Below are positions 37,056-48,106 of a stretch of 64,000 bases of DNA, one piece after another; position 1 is the first letter of the stretch; every line of letters begins with the position of its first letter. The DNA comes from Akebia trifoliata (Eukaryota; Streptophyta; Magnoliopsida; Ranunculales; Lardizabalaceae). The notes below the pieces were generated by a model. It was given only the letters and a program-made list of their open reading frames with translations, was not told the origin of the DNA and did not search any database. The stretch covers positions 1,240,001 through 1,304,000 of the forward strand of contig CM030709.1 in assembly GCA_017979445.1 (NCBI GenBank), in the 5' to 3' direction. The position numbers were made by a program, and so were the translations under genes.

Positions 37056-38107
37056 AAGATGATTAGGTGATATTTATTTCTTGAAATTTTATTTTGTTAG
37101 ACATATCCCCAATAAGATCAACAGAGAAATCTGGAGGTTGGAGAAAGAAGTTCGCTCGTTGATCTTAAATTTGGTGAAGGAGCGTAAAGAAACAACATTT
37201 AAGAAGGATCTATTACAAATAATACTCGAAGGTGCTAACAATGGTGAGTTAGAGATAGATACTGACCAATTCATTGTCGACAACTGCAAGAACATCTACC
37301 AAGCTGGGTATGAGACTACTGCCGTCTCCGCGGCATGGATTTTAATGCTATTAGCTTCACATCCTGAATGGCAAGATCGTGTTCGTGCCGAGGTGCTAGA
37401 AGTTTGTGGTAACCGAGTGCCAAATGCCGATACAATTCGTGAGATGAAAATGGTACATATAAATGTGATTTAAACATTTAAATAGCACACCATTAGTACA
37501 AAATTTAATTGTGTCTAATTGTGAAAATGATACCTTGGTTCAAATCATAAAAGAAATAAAAATATAAGAAAGATGCAACGAATGAGATGAACATGAATTA
37601 AAGACGTATTTATGTCATAACACTTGTAAATTTATGTTAATTGAATTCGAAAAATTTCAATAACCAATATTTCATTGGCAGATGACAATGGTGATTAATG
37701 AAATGTTGCGCCTTTACCCACCCGTGTCGATCATGTCGAGGGAGGCATTAAAGGATATGAAGTTGGGGGATATTTGTGTTCCACAAGGGGTAAATCTATG
37801 GATTCCTGTGCTAAGAGTGCACACAGACCCTGAATTATGGGGACCCGATGCACTCGAGTTTAAACCAGAGAGGTTCGCTAATGGAATTGTTGGTGCTTGC
37901 AAATTTCCATACGCGTACATGCCATTTGGTTTCGGGCCACGAACTTGTCTAGGACAGTACTTTGCTTTTGCAGAATTAAAGGTTCTTATATCTCTTATTG
38001 TGTCCAAGTTCTCTTTCTCACTTTCCCCTAAATATCGACATTCCCCTGCTTTGAGGTTGGTTGTAGAAGCAGAACATGGAGTGAATCTCCTCATGAAGAA
38101 ACTATGA
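34495..38107 (+). CDS. Cytochrome P450, CYP714-like (copy 1), frameshifted in exon 1
   Basis: Five exons as in copy 3: 34495-34782, 34900-35126, 36736-36983, 37101-37452, 37682-38107. Exons 2-5 are intact and carry the P450 marks: WAHQR (helix C), AGYETT (helix I oxygen-activation), EMLR (ExxR), KPERF and FGFGPRTCLG (haem cysteine loop). The N-terminus has a membrane anchor followed by KPEKRR and KGPSPS. In exon 1 a run of six A at 34675-34680 is one base short relative to the copy 3 frame, leading to a stop at 34696; the remaining exon 1 then continues in another frame (HISHDCSS...). The exon is 288 nt, whereas the splice phase needs 289, which independently confirms the lost base. The family acts as ER-bound mono-oxygenases; CYP714 members elsewhere oxidise gibberellins or triterpenoids. 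The substrate here is unknown. It is a very recent pseudogene or a homopolymer base-call error. Confidence 0.88.
35533..35887. mobile_element. Double-hairpin foldback element, copy b (intron 2 of P450 copy 1)
   Basis: The outer arms GGGACATATGTAAAAACAAT and its complement ATTGTTTTTACATATGTCCC enclose two hairpins with the family words GATTTTTTGTGAGGATGATC and complement, and a centre with GGACCGTCGA-like sequence. Outer ends match the element at 55.36-55.76 kb in copy 3 (both have CATATGT and GAACCGCC). Confidence 0.75.
35803..36428. repeat. Tandem triplication of a roughly 220-bp unit in intron 2 of P450 copy 1
   Basis: CAGCTCAATCCAAAACCTCT recurs at about 35811, 36029 and 36250. Each is followed by CATGAACCGCCCCC, CATGTTAAACG and GCACAGATCCTAGGGTCTAG. 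The third unit is cut short at a poly-T run. Units are nearly identical. P450 copy 2 has only one matching segment (about 45470-45600). Confidence 0.9.
37021..37050. repeat. (TA)n run in intron 3 of P450 copy 1: unoccupied target site
   Basis: An alternating TA run followed by TGAAAAAGATGATTAGGTGA. The same right flank follows the block of foldback elements in intron 3 of copy 2 (from 48141), so this is the empty-site counterpart. Confidence 0.85.
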
Positions 38108-39050
38108 AACCACCTGTTTTATGTTTTATGTTTTCTATTGGTTTTGCTCTTTTTATACCAAGCACATTTCTTGTATTTTGGTGAATAAGAAAGCAAGTTT
38201 TTCAAACTTGCTTGATGGTGTATGTGATCGTTATCTATTAACGGATACATATGTAACGATGCATGAGGAGTCCATGAAGATTTGACTGATCATAGAGGCA
38301 TGTAGGGGTTTTGGTCAGTATTTGAGATCCCTGTAAAAAGTATTAAATGGATTACACTATTCCTTGACTTAGGTCTTCTCTCATGGACTAATGAAAAATG
38401 TCCTAATGACTTTTTCTTCAACCTCAAACAAAAGAAACCCTTGAATTTTCTCCTCAAAATCACTCATCGGCTCTTCAACAGTCAACTATAATTTGCCCCC
38501 CTACAAGAAAATCATGGCTCACACCTATCCAAAACAGTTGCCATTAGCTGATTATTTGAGATACGTATATGTTTTAAAATTGGTGACCCGCCCTTGACTT
38601 GGTATTCTCTTAGAGATTATTGAGAAAATAATGGAAATAACTTAAAATCCATTGCTTTTTTCTCCAAAATAAATAATTTTCAACCTCTCTGATGTTGATG
38701 AGGGTTATTGTGTTCATCATGATAATCATTATGATCAGCATCATCACCTCCACCATCACATCATTGGCATTATTGTTGCCGTCATCTTCATCACCACCAT
38801 CATTTAGGAGATTGAAGATTTCTTATTTTAGAAAGAATTAAAAAAAAATAGGACATTTTTTGTTGATCTATGAGAGAAGACCGATGTCAAGGGGCATGTC
38901 ATGAATCTTAAAACATAGGGGTAGTAATCACAAAATTCATCAAAATTTTCAAAAAAATTGTAAAATTCCCCGAATAAGGGACTAGTAGGGAGAATTGATA
39001 AATTAATCAACTAGGTGTCAATTTATCGCAAAATATGGTAAAAAATATGC
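38108..39050. other. 3' flank of P450 copy 1, shared with copy 2, with a TIR element
   Basis: The first 200 bases match 49203-49385 after copy 2. From about 38310 the sequence matches 50376-51130. Within it a foldback element (about 38355-38935) has arms CTTGACTTAGGTCTTCTCTC and GAGAGAAGACCGATGTCAAG. The gap in homology corresponds to an extra 1 kb in the copy 2 flank. Confidence 0.65.
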
Positions 39051-39968
39051 CCTTCAACCTAAACTGTTTTATTAATCTCAATAACAAGGTACGGATTTTT
39101 AGAAGGTTGCACGATATGGATTTTGGTGAGAAATCCAAAAACCTTGTTTTTATATTTTCCAAGATTTTCATGATTTTTTATGAAACCTTTATGAAGTTAT
39201 CTGAATTTACCAAATTGAAGCCCCACCCAACAATTACCAAAACCGAACTTTGTTACTACGTGGAGGGCCAATAAAGAACCTATCGTGAGCTTTACTATTG
39301 GTCTCATTCGAATATTTTGGGCTTTAGTAGTCCACATACATTTTTTATAAATGTGCTGAACATGTGTTATTAGATTCAATTGGTCCAGAGTAAAGAGGAT
39401 TGTAGTTTTATTAGTTGGTCAGAATTAGGCTAAATGGCTTGGATTTGGGATGTCTGGTGTTTTGGTGGGCTTAATAGTAGTAAATGAGCTATTGATTTCA
39501 CATTATAATTTTTTATTATTCATAAATAAATAGTCATATGGGCTTGATCTATTGGGTTTCCCTTTGCATCACATTTGTATGAAAGAACTTTTCTTCTACC
39601 GGACCAAAAAGAAGAATTTTCTCTTTGGTAAATTTGCATTCGCATATAGTAAGGTTAAATGAGCATTGGTTGATCGATAACTATGTTTTAGTAAGTCCAA
39701 TAAATTGATTATAATTGAAATTGGTTGCAGATATGTGTGGAGGGTCAAATTTGCAAGACCTAGGATGGTGACACATGACCTATAGGGATACACGTAGTTC
39801 CGGGTTTAAAGCCCGGGTATAATGCATAGGTTGGGATATAATACACAACACCTAGTATAAGATTGGGTTGAGTCAAACACATAAGTTAGGTACCATAAGG
39901 CATAGGTCATGGGGTGGAGACAAGCTCATAAGTCGAGTATCATAAGGCATAAAGTTGGGTTGAACCAA
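39051..39968. other. Intergenic DNA between P450 copy 1 and the P450 fragment
   Basis: No gene or bounded transposon. A loose repeat around ATAAGGCATA is present at 39890-39955. Confidence 0.4.
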
Positions 39969-40320
39969 GCTGAGACTTCACACAAACCCCGACATATGGG
40001 GACCTGATTTGCTCAAATTTAAACTAGAAAGGTCACTCTTGAAATTGTTGGTGCTTGCAATCTTCCACACGCGTACATACCATTTGGTGTTGCAAAATGC
40101 ACGTGTCTGGGACAGTACTTTGCTTTGGTAGAATCGAAAGTTCTTATATCTCTTATTGTGTCCAAGTTATCTTTCTCAATTTCTCCTAATTATCAACATT
40201 CCCATGTTTTGAGTTTAGTTGTAGAGCCTAAACATGGAGTGCATTTCACGTTTTCTCTTAATTTTTTTTTTATTATTTCTTTTGTTTTCTACTACTTCGA
40301 AGAAGAAAGCAAGTTTTAAA
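39969..40320 (+). pseudogene. Last-exon fragment of a CYP714-like P450
   Basis: Begins abruptly at GCTGAGACTTCACACAAACC, inside what is exon 5 of copy 3, and continues past the haem loop to the end of the gene. It is closest to copy 3. One base is missing near 40033 relative to copy 3, shifting the frame. The haem-loop Arg codon is changed (GGACAGCGC in copy 3, GCAAAATGC here), although the cysteine codon remains. The 3' flank 40321-40760 is homologous to 58330-58790 after copy 3, showing that this is a truncated gene copy and not a stray exon. Confidence 0.88.
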
Positions 40321-40765
40321 TGGTTTGATTATGTATTTTATCTTTCCAATGATTGGGAACCCAATAAGGATGTGATGTTTGGTAGTTAGAACTTTAAATA
40401 AATATTAGCTTGATTAGTAACTTTAAAATATTTTATTTATTTTTCATTTTTTATGGATTGGAGTATATTTTATAATATTTTATTTTATTTTATATACTAG
40501 GTTTCCAACAAGCATTATGTTCCTCAAAGGTGGGTGAGGCTGTGGTTGGCAGGATCAAATTTTTATTCATGGTTGTGACTGTCTATCAACATGAGGGTAT
40601 GGATTTGAGGGAAAAAAATAGATTTCCTAGAGATTAGTACTTATAGGGATTCATTTCTCTACGGTTATGTTGATTGAGAGCCTCAACCCATTTATTCTTT
40701 GTTTCTTGGTTCATTAGTTTGGCTTGCTTGTGTATTTCTATGATTCAAGCATGTTAACTATAAAT
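40321..40765. repeat. Duplicated 3' flank of the copy 3-type P450, with the empty site of the copia insertion
   Basis: Matches the copy 3 flank, for example CCTCAAAGGTGGGTGAGG and GATTCAAGC, up to TGTTAAC near 40759. At the equivalent place in the copy 3 flank (TGCTAAC ending at 58787) the copia LTR begins. Confidence 0.75.
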
Positions 40766-42504
40766 ACAACTATAATGTTAAAAAGTTCAAAAAATAATTA
40801 ATATTTAAAGATTTCTTTGACACATAATAGAAAATTTGCTTCTCTTTCATAAATAGCAAGAAGAGCATAATGAAATTCTTCAAAAAAACTTTACTCTTTG
40901 TACCAAATGACATAATGCAATGATCCAAAATGGGTGGATTCTCAAATTGGTTAGTTTGCGCTTCACTAATTGATCTGTTGTTGGATCTAGTAGGAACAAA
41001 GCGAAAGCATCAACTCCTTATCCCATCAAGTGAAGTATAACTCCTTTCACCAAATAATTTAGTCTTTTTAATAAGAGTTATAATTTTAGTTTAATCATTT
41101 AAAAAAAATATATATCTTTATAAAGAATCTTAAATTACGAGAAAATTTTATATGCGAATCACTAACACTTTCCTCACTAACTTAGTAAGATTTTAAGTCT
41201 TACTAAAAGTCATTTTATTCAAATGGTTTATCACATGGCCAATACAATACCATAATCCTCTAGATTTCATGAAAAAACTCATATAAAAAATAAAATAAAA
41301 TAAAATGATTTTTCTTTTAGACTTAATTCAAAATATAGAAAATGGAAGACTATCGAACTTCCACCAAACTCTTAAATTCAAAATAAATTTTTTTTTTTTT
41401 TTTTAATTTGTTTTCAAAATTCATAGAATTATATTAGGTTATTTTTCATTATCAATCAAAGAATACAATAGGTCTTTTAAGCATGTATGGAGTTTAAAAT
41501 CATAGGAAATGTAAAACATTTTTGGAACCCCTCAACCGCCCACGTGTAGCAGAGGGGAGAATTTGTGTGATGCTCCTTGCTCCAAGGATGAGCTATCACT
41601 CCTCGGATCTTTTTAATTTATTGAAAGTTTTTGTCAAAAGGTGAGGGATAATTATTGAGCTTCGATGAAATTTATATAAAAAGAAATTGATAAATGAGAT
41701 TGGGTGTCACGTGAATGATGATGACTACTGTCAACTAAATGTTAACTTTGGTGGTCCATCTGTCGGTGCTACCTAATGTCAAATTGATGGCCAGTTACAT
41801 ATCCCGAGGAATACGAAGCTATACAATTCTATCACATGTTTTCAAAATTCGTGGAATTATGTCAGATCATTTTATATTATTATATAATGGATCTTGGACC
41901 ATGTAAGGAGTTTGAATCATAGAAAATGTTTAAAGTTTTTGTCCTTTTTAATTTATTTAAAGTTTTTGTCGCCACTAAATGGACCCTCTACTCTCCTATT
42001 GGTATTTGCTCAACAAGTTAATCAACGTGAAACTTGCATTGACTTAGTCATAGTAACTATACCATATCTACCACCCATTACAGAGAAAGAAAATGATGGG
42101 ACTGTCCGATTAAGGAAACTTTAGAGAAAACACATAAAGAGAGATTCCATTATTGACATCCCATCTTCTGCTTATTACACTCTTAATTTTTTCAATTATT
42201 TATCCCACTTTAATTCATGATTAGAACAAACTCTTCCAAAATTACAAAGATTGCTTCAAATTATAATCTTAAGATTACAAAATAATTATGCTCATATAAA
42301 ATCCTAAATTCAAAAAATATAAATCTAATTCAGAAAAAAAAAAAAAAAATGAATGAGCCTCTATTGGCACTCCAACTTTTACTTGTTCTCAAGCATTTGT
42401 TGATTTTATTTAATTTTGGTGGTCTTAATTGATTCTTGAGTTAATGATTTTGATCATTAAATACTTTTATATTTATATGATTGATTTTCTAATAAAATTA
42501 ACAG
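40766..42504. other. Flank of the duplicated block, up to P450 copy 2
   Basis: 41.1-41.49 kb is homologous to 51.95-52.33 kb (for example TTCCACCAAACTCTTAAATT). From about 42060 to 42416 the sequence matches 33770-34100, the region upstream of copy 1. At 42417 it jumps directly to sequence corresponding to 34812 within intron 1 of copy 1. Confidence 0.65.
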
Positions 42505-43245
42505 GTAAAATATTCATGTTTTCTCGTGGAAATCAACAACTACTGTACCTAACAAACCCTGATGTGGTGAAGGAGATGTGCACTTGTACATCTTTGGACT
42601 TAGGGAAGCCTGGATATCAACAGAAGGATAGAGGTGCTTTGCTTGGTCAAGGAATTCTTACTTCAAATGGTGCTTATTGGGCACACCAAAGAAAAATCAT
42701 AGCTCCTGAACTCTACATGGAAAAGGTTAAGGTAAGTTTAATTTAATTTAATTTATGGAATATTTATACACACATCCATCTTTCCACCTTTTTGTAAATA
42801 TTTTAGAGATATTCTTGGATGTACAATTGTCCTCAAGTCTATTCTGGAAGACTCTTAAGACAAATCTTTAGCCAAAAACCCTAATTTTCAATCACTTATC
42901 TTCAACCTCTTAATAAAACCCTTGATTTTTCTATCAAAGAGTCCATTATTTCCTACTTCCAAAGAAAAAAATAAATCCTATCTTATTTATGAGGTTTGGA
43001 AATTGAATGAAAATGGAGGGCAATTTTTTTTTTTTTTTTCCCACAGGAGGTTGAGGTTGAAGTTGAGGGTTTATTTTATCAGTATCTCAGAGAAGACTGA
43101 GGTCAAGGGGTATGTCATAATAAGTTTCTTGGCGTAGAATGTGGAGCATTGCCACTCTATGTAAAATATTATATGTGGTAGTGGTTTAAAGTCCTAAAGT
43201 AAATCAAGTTTTGAGCCAAAGTTTCTGAACGGTTAGATCTGAACA

Positions 43246-44357
43246 GATCCGACGGATTACAAGCGTCTGACGGTTTTAAAGATAAGCAGTAGAAAATTAA
43301 AGTTGTCTCTCTCTCTTTCTCTCTTTCTTTCTCAACTTACAGAAAGAGTTCGAAAATTTCTTTCCCTCTATCTCAAGGTTCGAATGATTCTCGCCATCGA
43401 TGTCTCTCTCTCTCTCTCTCTCTGTTAAAATGTGTTCGAACGAGAGCTCAATGGAAAATGGGGTTTTTTTTTTTCCTTCAGAAAATGCGATTTTTGCAAG
43501 CGTATGATTGCAGCAGATTTTCTTATACGAAATCATTGTTCTAGAAAAATAATATTACTCTCTTTGAGGAAAATATTTACCATCCAAGCCTTTTGGAAAA
43601 AGATTTTCTCATCTCCTGATGTTATTCTCACACCATTATACCCTCCCAACATTGAAAAACCAACACTACTTTTTCCTCATTTCCCCAAGTGCATTAAACA
43701 CCAGATTTTTTTTTTCCCTTTCCACTTTTTCGAGAATTTTCAATTTTTTTCCCTTAATTTTCTTTTAAAGTTCACATCTCGCACTACATCTGTTATCTGA
43801 GAAGTTTGGAGATTTAAAAAAAAAAACAAAAAAACAAACAAAACAAAACAAAAGAAAATTAGGGGTAAATCTTATATGGGGAACTAGATATTTTCATCTT
43901 ATACTTGTTTAATTTAAAATTAAGTAAATAATAATTCAACCAAGGATTAGGGAAAACAACAAATAAAAATAAAATAAAATTTAAACCTTTCAAGATATTA
44001 TAAATGACCACCACAACATCACCACCCATCTTAATGTGCAAACCACCTCAAACGCCTTTTAAAAAACTGATCAAAATGTGAAAAGTCTCTCTGATTGGGC
44101 AGCCTCAGAATGTGAAATAATTTACACTCGACCTAAGGAGAAATAAAAACGTTTCCGATGCCTTAATTGTATTTCTTAAACCAGATGTCATTCCTTCTAT
44201 TAATTAGATGACATTTTCTGTATATTCAGTAGTCAAAAAGTACTTTATGTAATCGCTGCCAAAAAGTACTTTAAATAATTTAAAATTTGAACATGGGGTA
44301 ACTTTAATTTTCTACTGTTTTTATCATTAAAACCGTCAGATGCTTGCGATCCGTTGG
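43246..44357. mobile_element. TIR element of about 1.1 kb with gene-like interior (intron 2 of copy 2)
   Basis: Arms of about 58 bp pair: the left GATCCGACGGATTACAAGCG through GCAGTAGAAAATTAAAG, the right CTTTAATTTTCTACTG through GATGCTTGCGATCCGTTGG. The interior includes two CT-rich runs (43304-43330, 43402-43422) and an open frame at 43432-43800 with no known domain, a composition like a captured plant 5' UTR or gene piece (inference). No transposase. Confidence 0.6.
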
Positions 44358-44710
44358 GGAGTGTGCGGAGGCCCTAAAGAGAGCCAAACATTGTGCCAAA
44401 CATTTTTCAGTGAATGGGGTAGACGTTTCAAAATGGGTGGATTTTTTGTGAGGAAGATCTTGTCATCATCCTCACCAAAAATCCATTAATTCCAAAATTT
44501 CTAAACCTAGTTTACAAGTTGAAGAATTGTGGACCGTCTGATTTTTATAAATCACTTTTGATGAGGTTAGAAGTTTCAGAATGGGCTGATTTTTGGTGGG
44601 GATGATCTCCTCATCATAAAGATCATCCTCACAAAAAATTTGCCCATTTTGAAACATCTACCTCATACATTGAAAAATGTTTGGCTCTCTTTAGGACCTC
44701 AGAACGCCAC
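44355..44710. mobile_element. Double-hairpin foldback element, copy c
   Basis: The outer arms GGCCCTAAAGAGAGCCAAAC and GTTTGGCTCTCTTTAGGACC enclose the family core with GGTGGGGATGATCTCCTCAT and its complement. Intron 2 of copy 2; its right end meets a (TA)n run. Confidence 0.75.
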
Positions 44711-44735
44711 TTTTATATATATATATATATATATA

Positions 44736-45089
44736 CCAAACATTTTGGCAAAACATTTTTCAAAATATGGGTCAGAGGTTTTGGAATGGGCTGATTTTTG
44801 ATGAGGATGATCTCTACGACGAGGAGATCATCATCACCAAAAATCAGCCCACTCCAAAACTTCAAACCCCATAAAAAATGGTTTACAAAAAATGGACGGT
44901 CCACGATTTTTCAACTTGTAAACATGGGGCTAGAAGTTTTGGAATGGGCTGATTTTTGGTGAGGATGATCTCATCACCGTAGAGATCACCCTCACCAAAA
45001 ATCAGCGCATTCCAAAACTTCTAACCCATGTAGGACAAAAATGGTTGGTTAAAATGTTGGCCTAAATGTTTGGTGTTGAACGGGACCCT
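44736..45089. mobile_element. Double-hairpin foldback element, copy d
   Basis: Starts at CCAAACATTTTGGCAAAACA after a TA run and ends GTTGAACGGGACCC before another. Two complete hairpins contain GGGCTGATTTTTGATGAGGA and GGTGAGGATGATCTCATCAC with complements, around a centre with AATGGACGGTCCACGATTTT. The left terminus is shortened. Confidence 0.75.
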
Positions 45090-45105
45090 ATATCTATATA
45101 TATAT

Positions 45106-45472
45106 AACAGCCAAAATCTTAGTCAACATTTTAGACAAAGTGTTGTCTTATATGGCTAAAATTTTTTGAAATGAAATGATTTTTTGTGATGATGATTCCT
45201 ATAGTCAGTAGATCAACTTCTCAAAAAATCAACCAATTCTAAAACTTCTAACCCCATGAAAAGTGGTTACAAACTAATAGTAAAAAAGGACGATTCACAA
45301 TTCTTCATCTTATAAACTAGGGTAAGAAATTTCAGAACTTGCTGATTTTTTTGTAAAGATGATTTTCTTCTCATAGAGATCATCTTCACAAAAAATCAGT
45401 CCATTCCACAAAATTTAGCCCATGTAAGACAAAATGCTTTCTCTAGAATTTTGTCAAAAGAACGCCACCCAT
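45106..45472. mobile_element. Double-hairpin foldback element, copy e (diverged)
   Basis: Same layout, with GATTTTTTGTGATGATGATT and decayed complements. The outer arms contain GTCTTATATGG and CCCATGTAAGAC, and the right end is AAAAGAACGCCACCC. Older than its neighbours judging by mismatches within the hairpins. Confidence 0.65.
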
Positions 45473-45893
45473 AAAACACATCTTTATCCCTCACATAAAC
45501 ATGTAAACATTGTGAGATGAAATTGCACAGATCCCAAGGCTAGTAATCTTTAAAGTAGGATCTTTTGAAATTTCTTTTTTGAAAATGCTTAAATTATCCT
45601 TTCATATTATTTTAAAAGCCTAAAACCTCATTTATTTTAGAGGTGCCCAATCCGTGCCTTGGTGAACATTCCTAACTTTAAAATTTGATGGCATACTCAT
45701 TGACCTTGGTCTTCGTTAATAATAATAATAAAAAAACTTGTTTTTGTATTTTTCTTTCCTAACCCTTTTTCATAAATATTTTTTTAAGAAAAGTAAACAT
45801 TCAAGATCAGTGTCCCTAAGTTTTATTAGTTATTTTTATTTTTCTTTTGTATCTTTTTAATTTATGTAGTTTAAAAATCACATCTCATTTTAG
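45473..45893. other. Remainder of intron 2 of P450 copy 2
   Basis: Homologous to the end of intron 2 in copy 1 (about 36360-36735), including CATGTAAACATTGTGAGATG and the shared acceptor context. It holds a single copy of the sequence that is triplicated in copy 1. Confidence 0.7.
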
Positions 45894-46184
45894 GGAATGG
45901 TGAACTTAATGGTGGAGTCTGCAAATTCACTATTGAAGTCGTGGGAAAGTAGATTTGAAGGTGAAGAGTGCATAATGGATATCAGAATTGATGAGGACAT
46001 GAGAAGCTTCTCTGGAGATGTCTCAAGAGCTTGCTTTGGGAGCAACTTTGCTAAAGGAAAAGAGATTTTCATGAGGCTTCGATCTCTTCAAAAGGCTATG
46101 TCCAAGTCAAATTTACTCATTGGGCTTCCTGCCCTAAGGTATGAGAAATATTCAATCACTATTTAATGCATTTCTAATATATAT

Positions 46185-46565
46185 GGGTCCCGTTCGGCAC
46201 CCTAAGTTTTACCACACACTTTAACAAATGCGTTTTGTCTTACATGGGTTAGAAGTTTTGGAATGAGCTGATTTTTGGTGAGGATGATCTCTATGGTGAG
46301 GAGATCATCCTCACCAAAAATCAGCTCATTCCAAAACTTCTAACCCCATCAAAATTGATTTACAAAAAATGGACGGTCCACAATTTTTCAACGTGTAAAC
46401 ATGGGGCTAAACATTTCGGAATGGGCTGATTTTTGGGGAGGATGATCTTCTAATCATAGAGATCATCCTCACTAAAAATCAGCTCATTCCAAAACTTCTA
46501 ACCCATGTAGGACAAAAAACGTTTGTTAAAGTGTGTGGTAAAACTTAGGGTGCTGAACATTTCCC
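46185..46565. mobile_element. Double-hairpin foldback element, type A, copy 1 (intron 3 of copy 2)
   Basis: 381 bp. Left terminus GGGTCCCGTTCGGCACCC, right terminus GGGTGCTGAACATTTCCC. Sub-terminal CTAAGTTTTACCACACACTT is matched by its exact complement on the right. Hairpin 1 (TTTTGGAATGAGCTGATTTT and GGTGAGGATGATCTC), a centre GGACGGTCCAC, and hairpin 2 follow. TA runs flank it. Confidence 0.9.
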
Positions 46566-46583
46566 AATATATATATATATATA

Positions 46584-46941
46584 GGGTAGCTTTCAATGGC
46601 AAACTTTTTAGCAAACTTTTTGGCAAAACTTTTTCAAAACATGAGTTAGAGGTTTTGGAATGGGCTGATTTTTGGTGAGGATGATCTCTACGGTGAGGAG
46701 ATCATCATCACCAATCAGTTCATTCCAAAACTTCTAACCCCATCAAAAACAGTTTACAAAAAATGGACGGTCCACGATTTTTCAGATTGTAAACATGGGT
46801 TAGAAGTTTTGGAATGGTCTGATTTTTTGTGAGGATGATCTACTCACCGTAGAGAACATCCTCACCAAAAATCAGCCTATTCCAAAACCTCTAACCCATG
46901 TTTTGAAAAATGTTTTGCCAAAAAGTTTGCTAAAAAGTTTG
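46584..46941. mobile_element. Double-hairpin foldback element, type B, copy 1
   Basis: Starts GGGTAGCTTTCAATGGCAAA; sub-terminal ACTTTTTAGCAAACTTTTTG is matched on the right by CAAAAAGTTTGCTAAAAAGT. The shared two-hairpin core lies between. The right outer terminus is missing; the element abuts the next one across GATATA. Confidence 0.85.
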
Positions 46942-46946
46942 ATATA

Positions 46947-47324
46947 GGGTAGCGTTCAAGGGCAAACTTTTTAGCAAACTTTTTGGCAAAACATTTTTCA
47001 AAACATGGGTTAGAGGTTTTGGAATGGGCTGATTTTTGGTGAGGATGTTCTCTACGGTGAGTAGATCATCCTCACCAAAAATCAACCCATTCCAAAACTT
47101 CTAACCCATGTTTACCAGCTGAAAAATCGTGGACCGTCCATTTTTTGTAAACTGTTTTTGATGGGGTTAGAAGTTTTTGAATGTGCTGATTTTTGGTGAT
47201 GATGATCTCCTCACCGTAGAGATCATCCTCACTAAAAATCAGCCCATTCCAAAACCTCTAACCCATGTTTTGAAAAATGTTTTGCCAAAAAGTTTGCTAA
47301 AAAGTTGGCCCTTGAACGCCCCCC
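46947..47324. mobile_element. Double-hairpin foldback element, type B, copy 2
   Basis: Starts GGGTAGCGTTCAAGGGCAAA and ends GGCCCTTGAACGCCCCCC, with the same type B sub-terminal arms and core as its left neighbour. Confidence 0.88.
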
Positions 47325-47344
47325 ATATATATATATATATATAT

Positions 47345-47725
47345 GGGAAATGTTCAGCACCCTAAGTTTTACCACACACTTTAACAAACGTTTTTTGTCC
47401 TACATGGGTTAGAAGTTTTGGAATGAGCTGATTTTTGGTGAGGATGATCTCTATGATTAGAAGATCATCTTCCCCAAAAATCAGCCCATTCCGAAATGTT
47501 TAGCCCCATGTTTACATGTTGAAAAATAGTGGACCGTCCATTTTTTGTAAATCAATTTTGACGGAGTTAGAAGTTTTGGAATGAGCTGATTTTTGGTGAG
47601 GATGATCTCCTCACCATAGAGATCATCCTCACCAAAAATCAGCTCATTCCGAAACTTCTAACTCATATAAGACAAAACACGTTTGTTAAAGTGTGTGGTA
47701 AAACTTAGGGTGCCGAACGGGACCC
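47345..47725. mobile_element. Double-hairpin foldback element, type A, copy 2 (opposite orientation)
   Basis: 381 bp, the same length as type A copy 1, but inverted: it starts GGGAAATGTTCAGCACCC and ends GGGTGCCGAACGGGACCC. Core and arms are shared. TA runs lie on both sides. Confidence 0.9.
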
Positions 47726-47726
47726 T

Positions 47727-47760
<34 letters not shown>

Positions 47761-47762
<2 letters not shown>

Positions 47763-48106
47763 GAAATAGCAACAAACATTTTGGCAAAATATTTTTCAAA
47801 ACATGGGTTAGAGGTTTTGGAATGGGCTGATTTTTGGTGAGGATAATCTCTACGGTGAGGAGATCATCATCACCAAAAATCAGCTCATTCCAAAACTTCT
47901 AACCTCATCAAAAATGATTTACAAAAAATGGACGGTCCACGATTTTTCAACTTGAAACTGGGGCTAGAAATTTTGGAATGGGCTGATTTTTGGTGAGGAT
48001 GATCTCCTCACCGTAGAGATCATCCTCACCAAAAATCAGCCCATTCTAAAACCTCTAACCCATGTTTTGAAAAATGTTTTGCCAAAATGTTTGTTGCTGA
48101 ACGGGA

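Noticed and set aside
43432..43800. Open frame of 122 codons in intron 2 of P450 copy 2
   Set aside because: Phe-rich translation of poly-T sequence; the interior of a TIR element with no known domain. Kept only as a possible captured segment.
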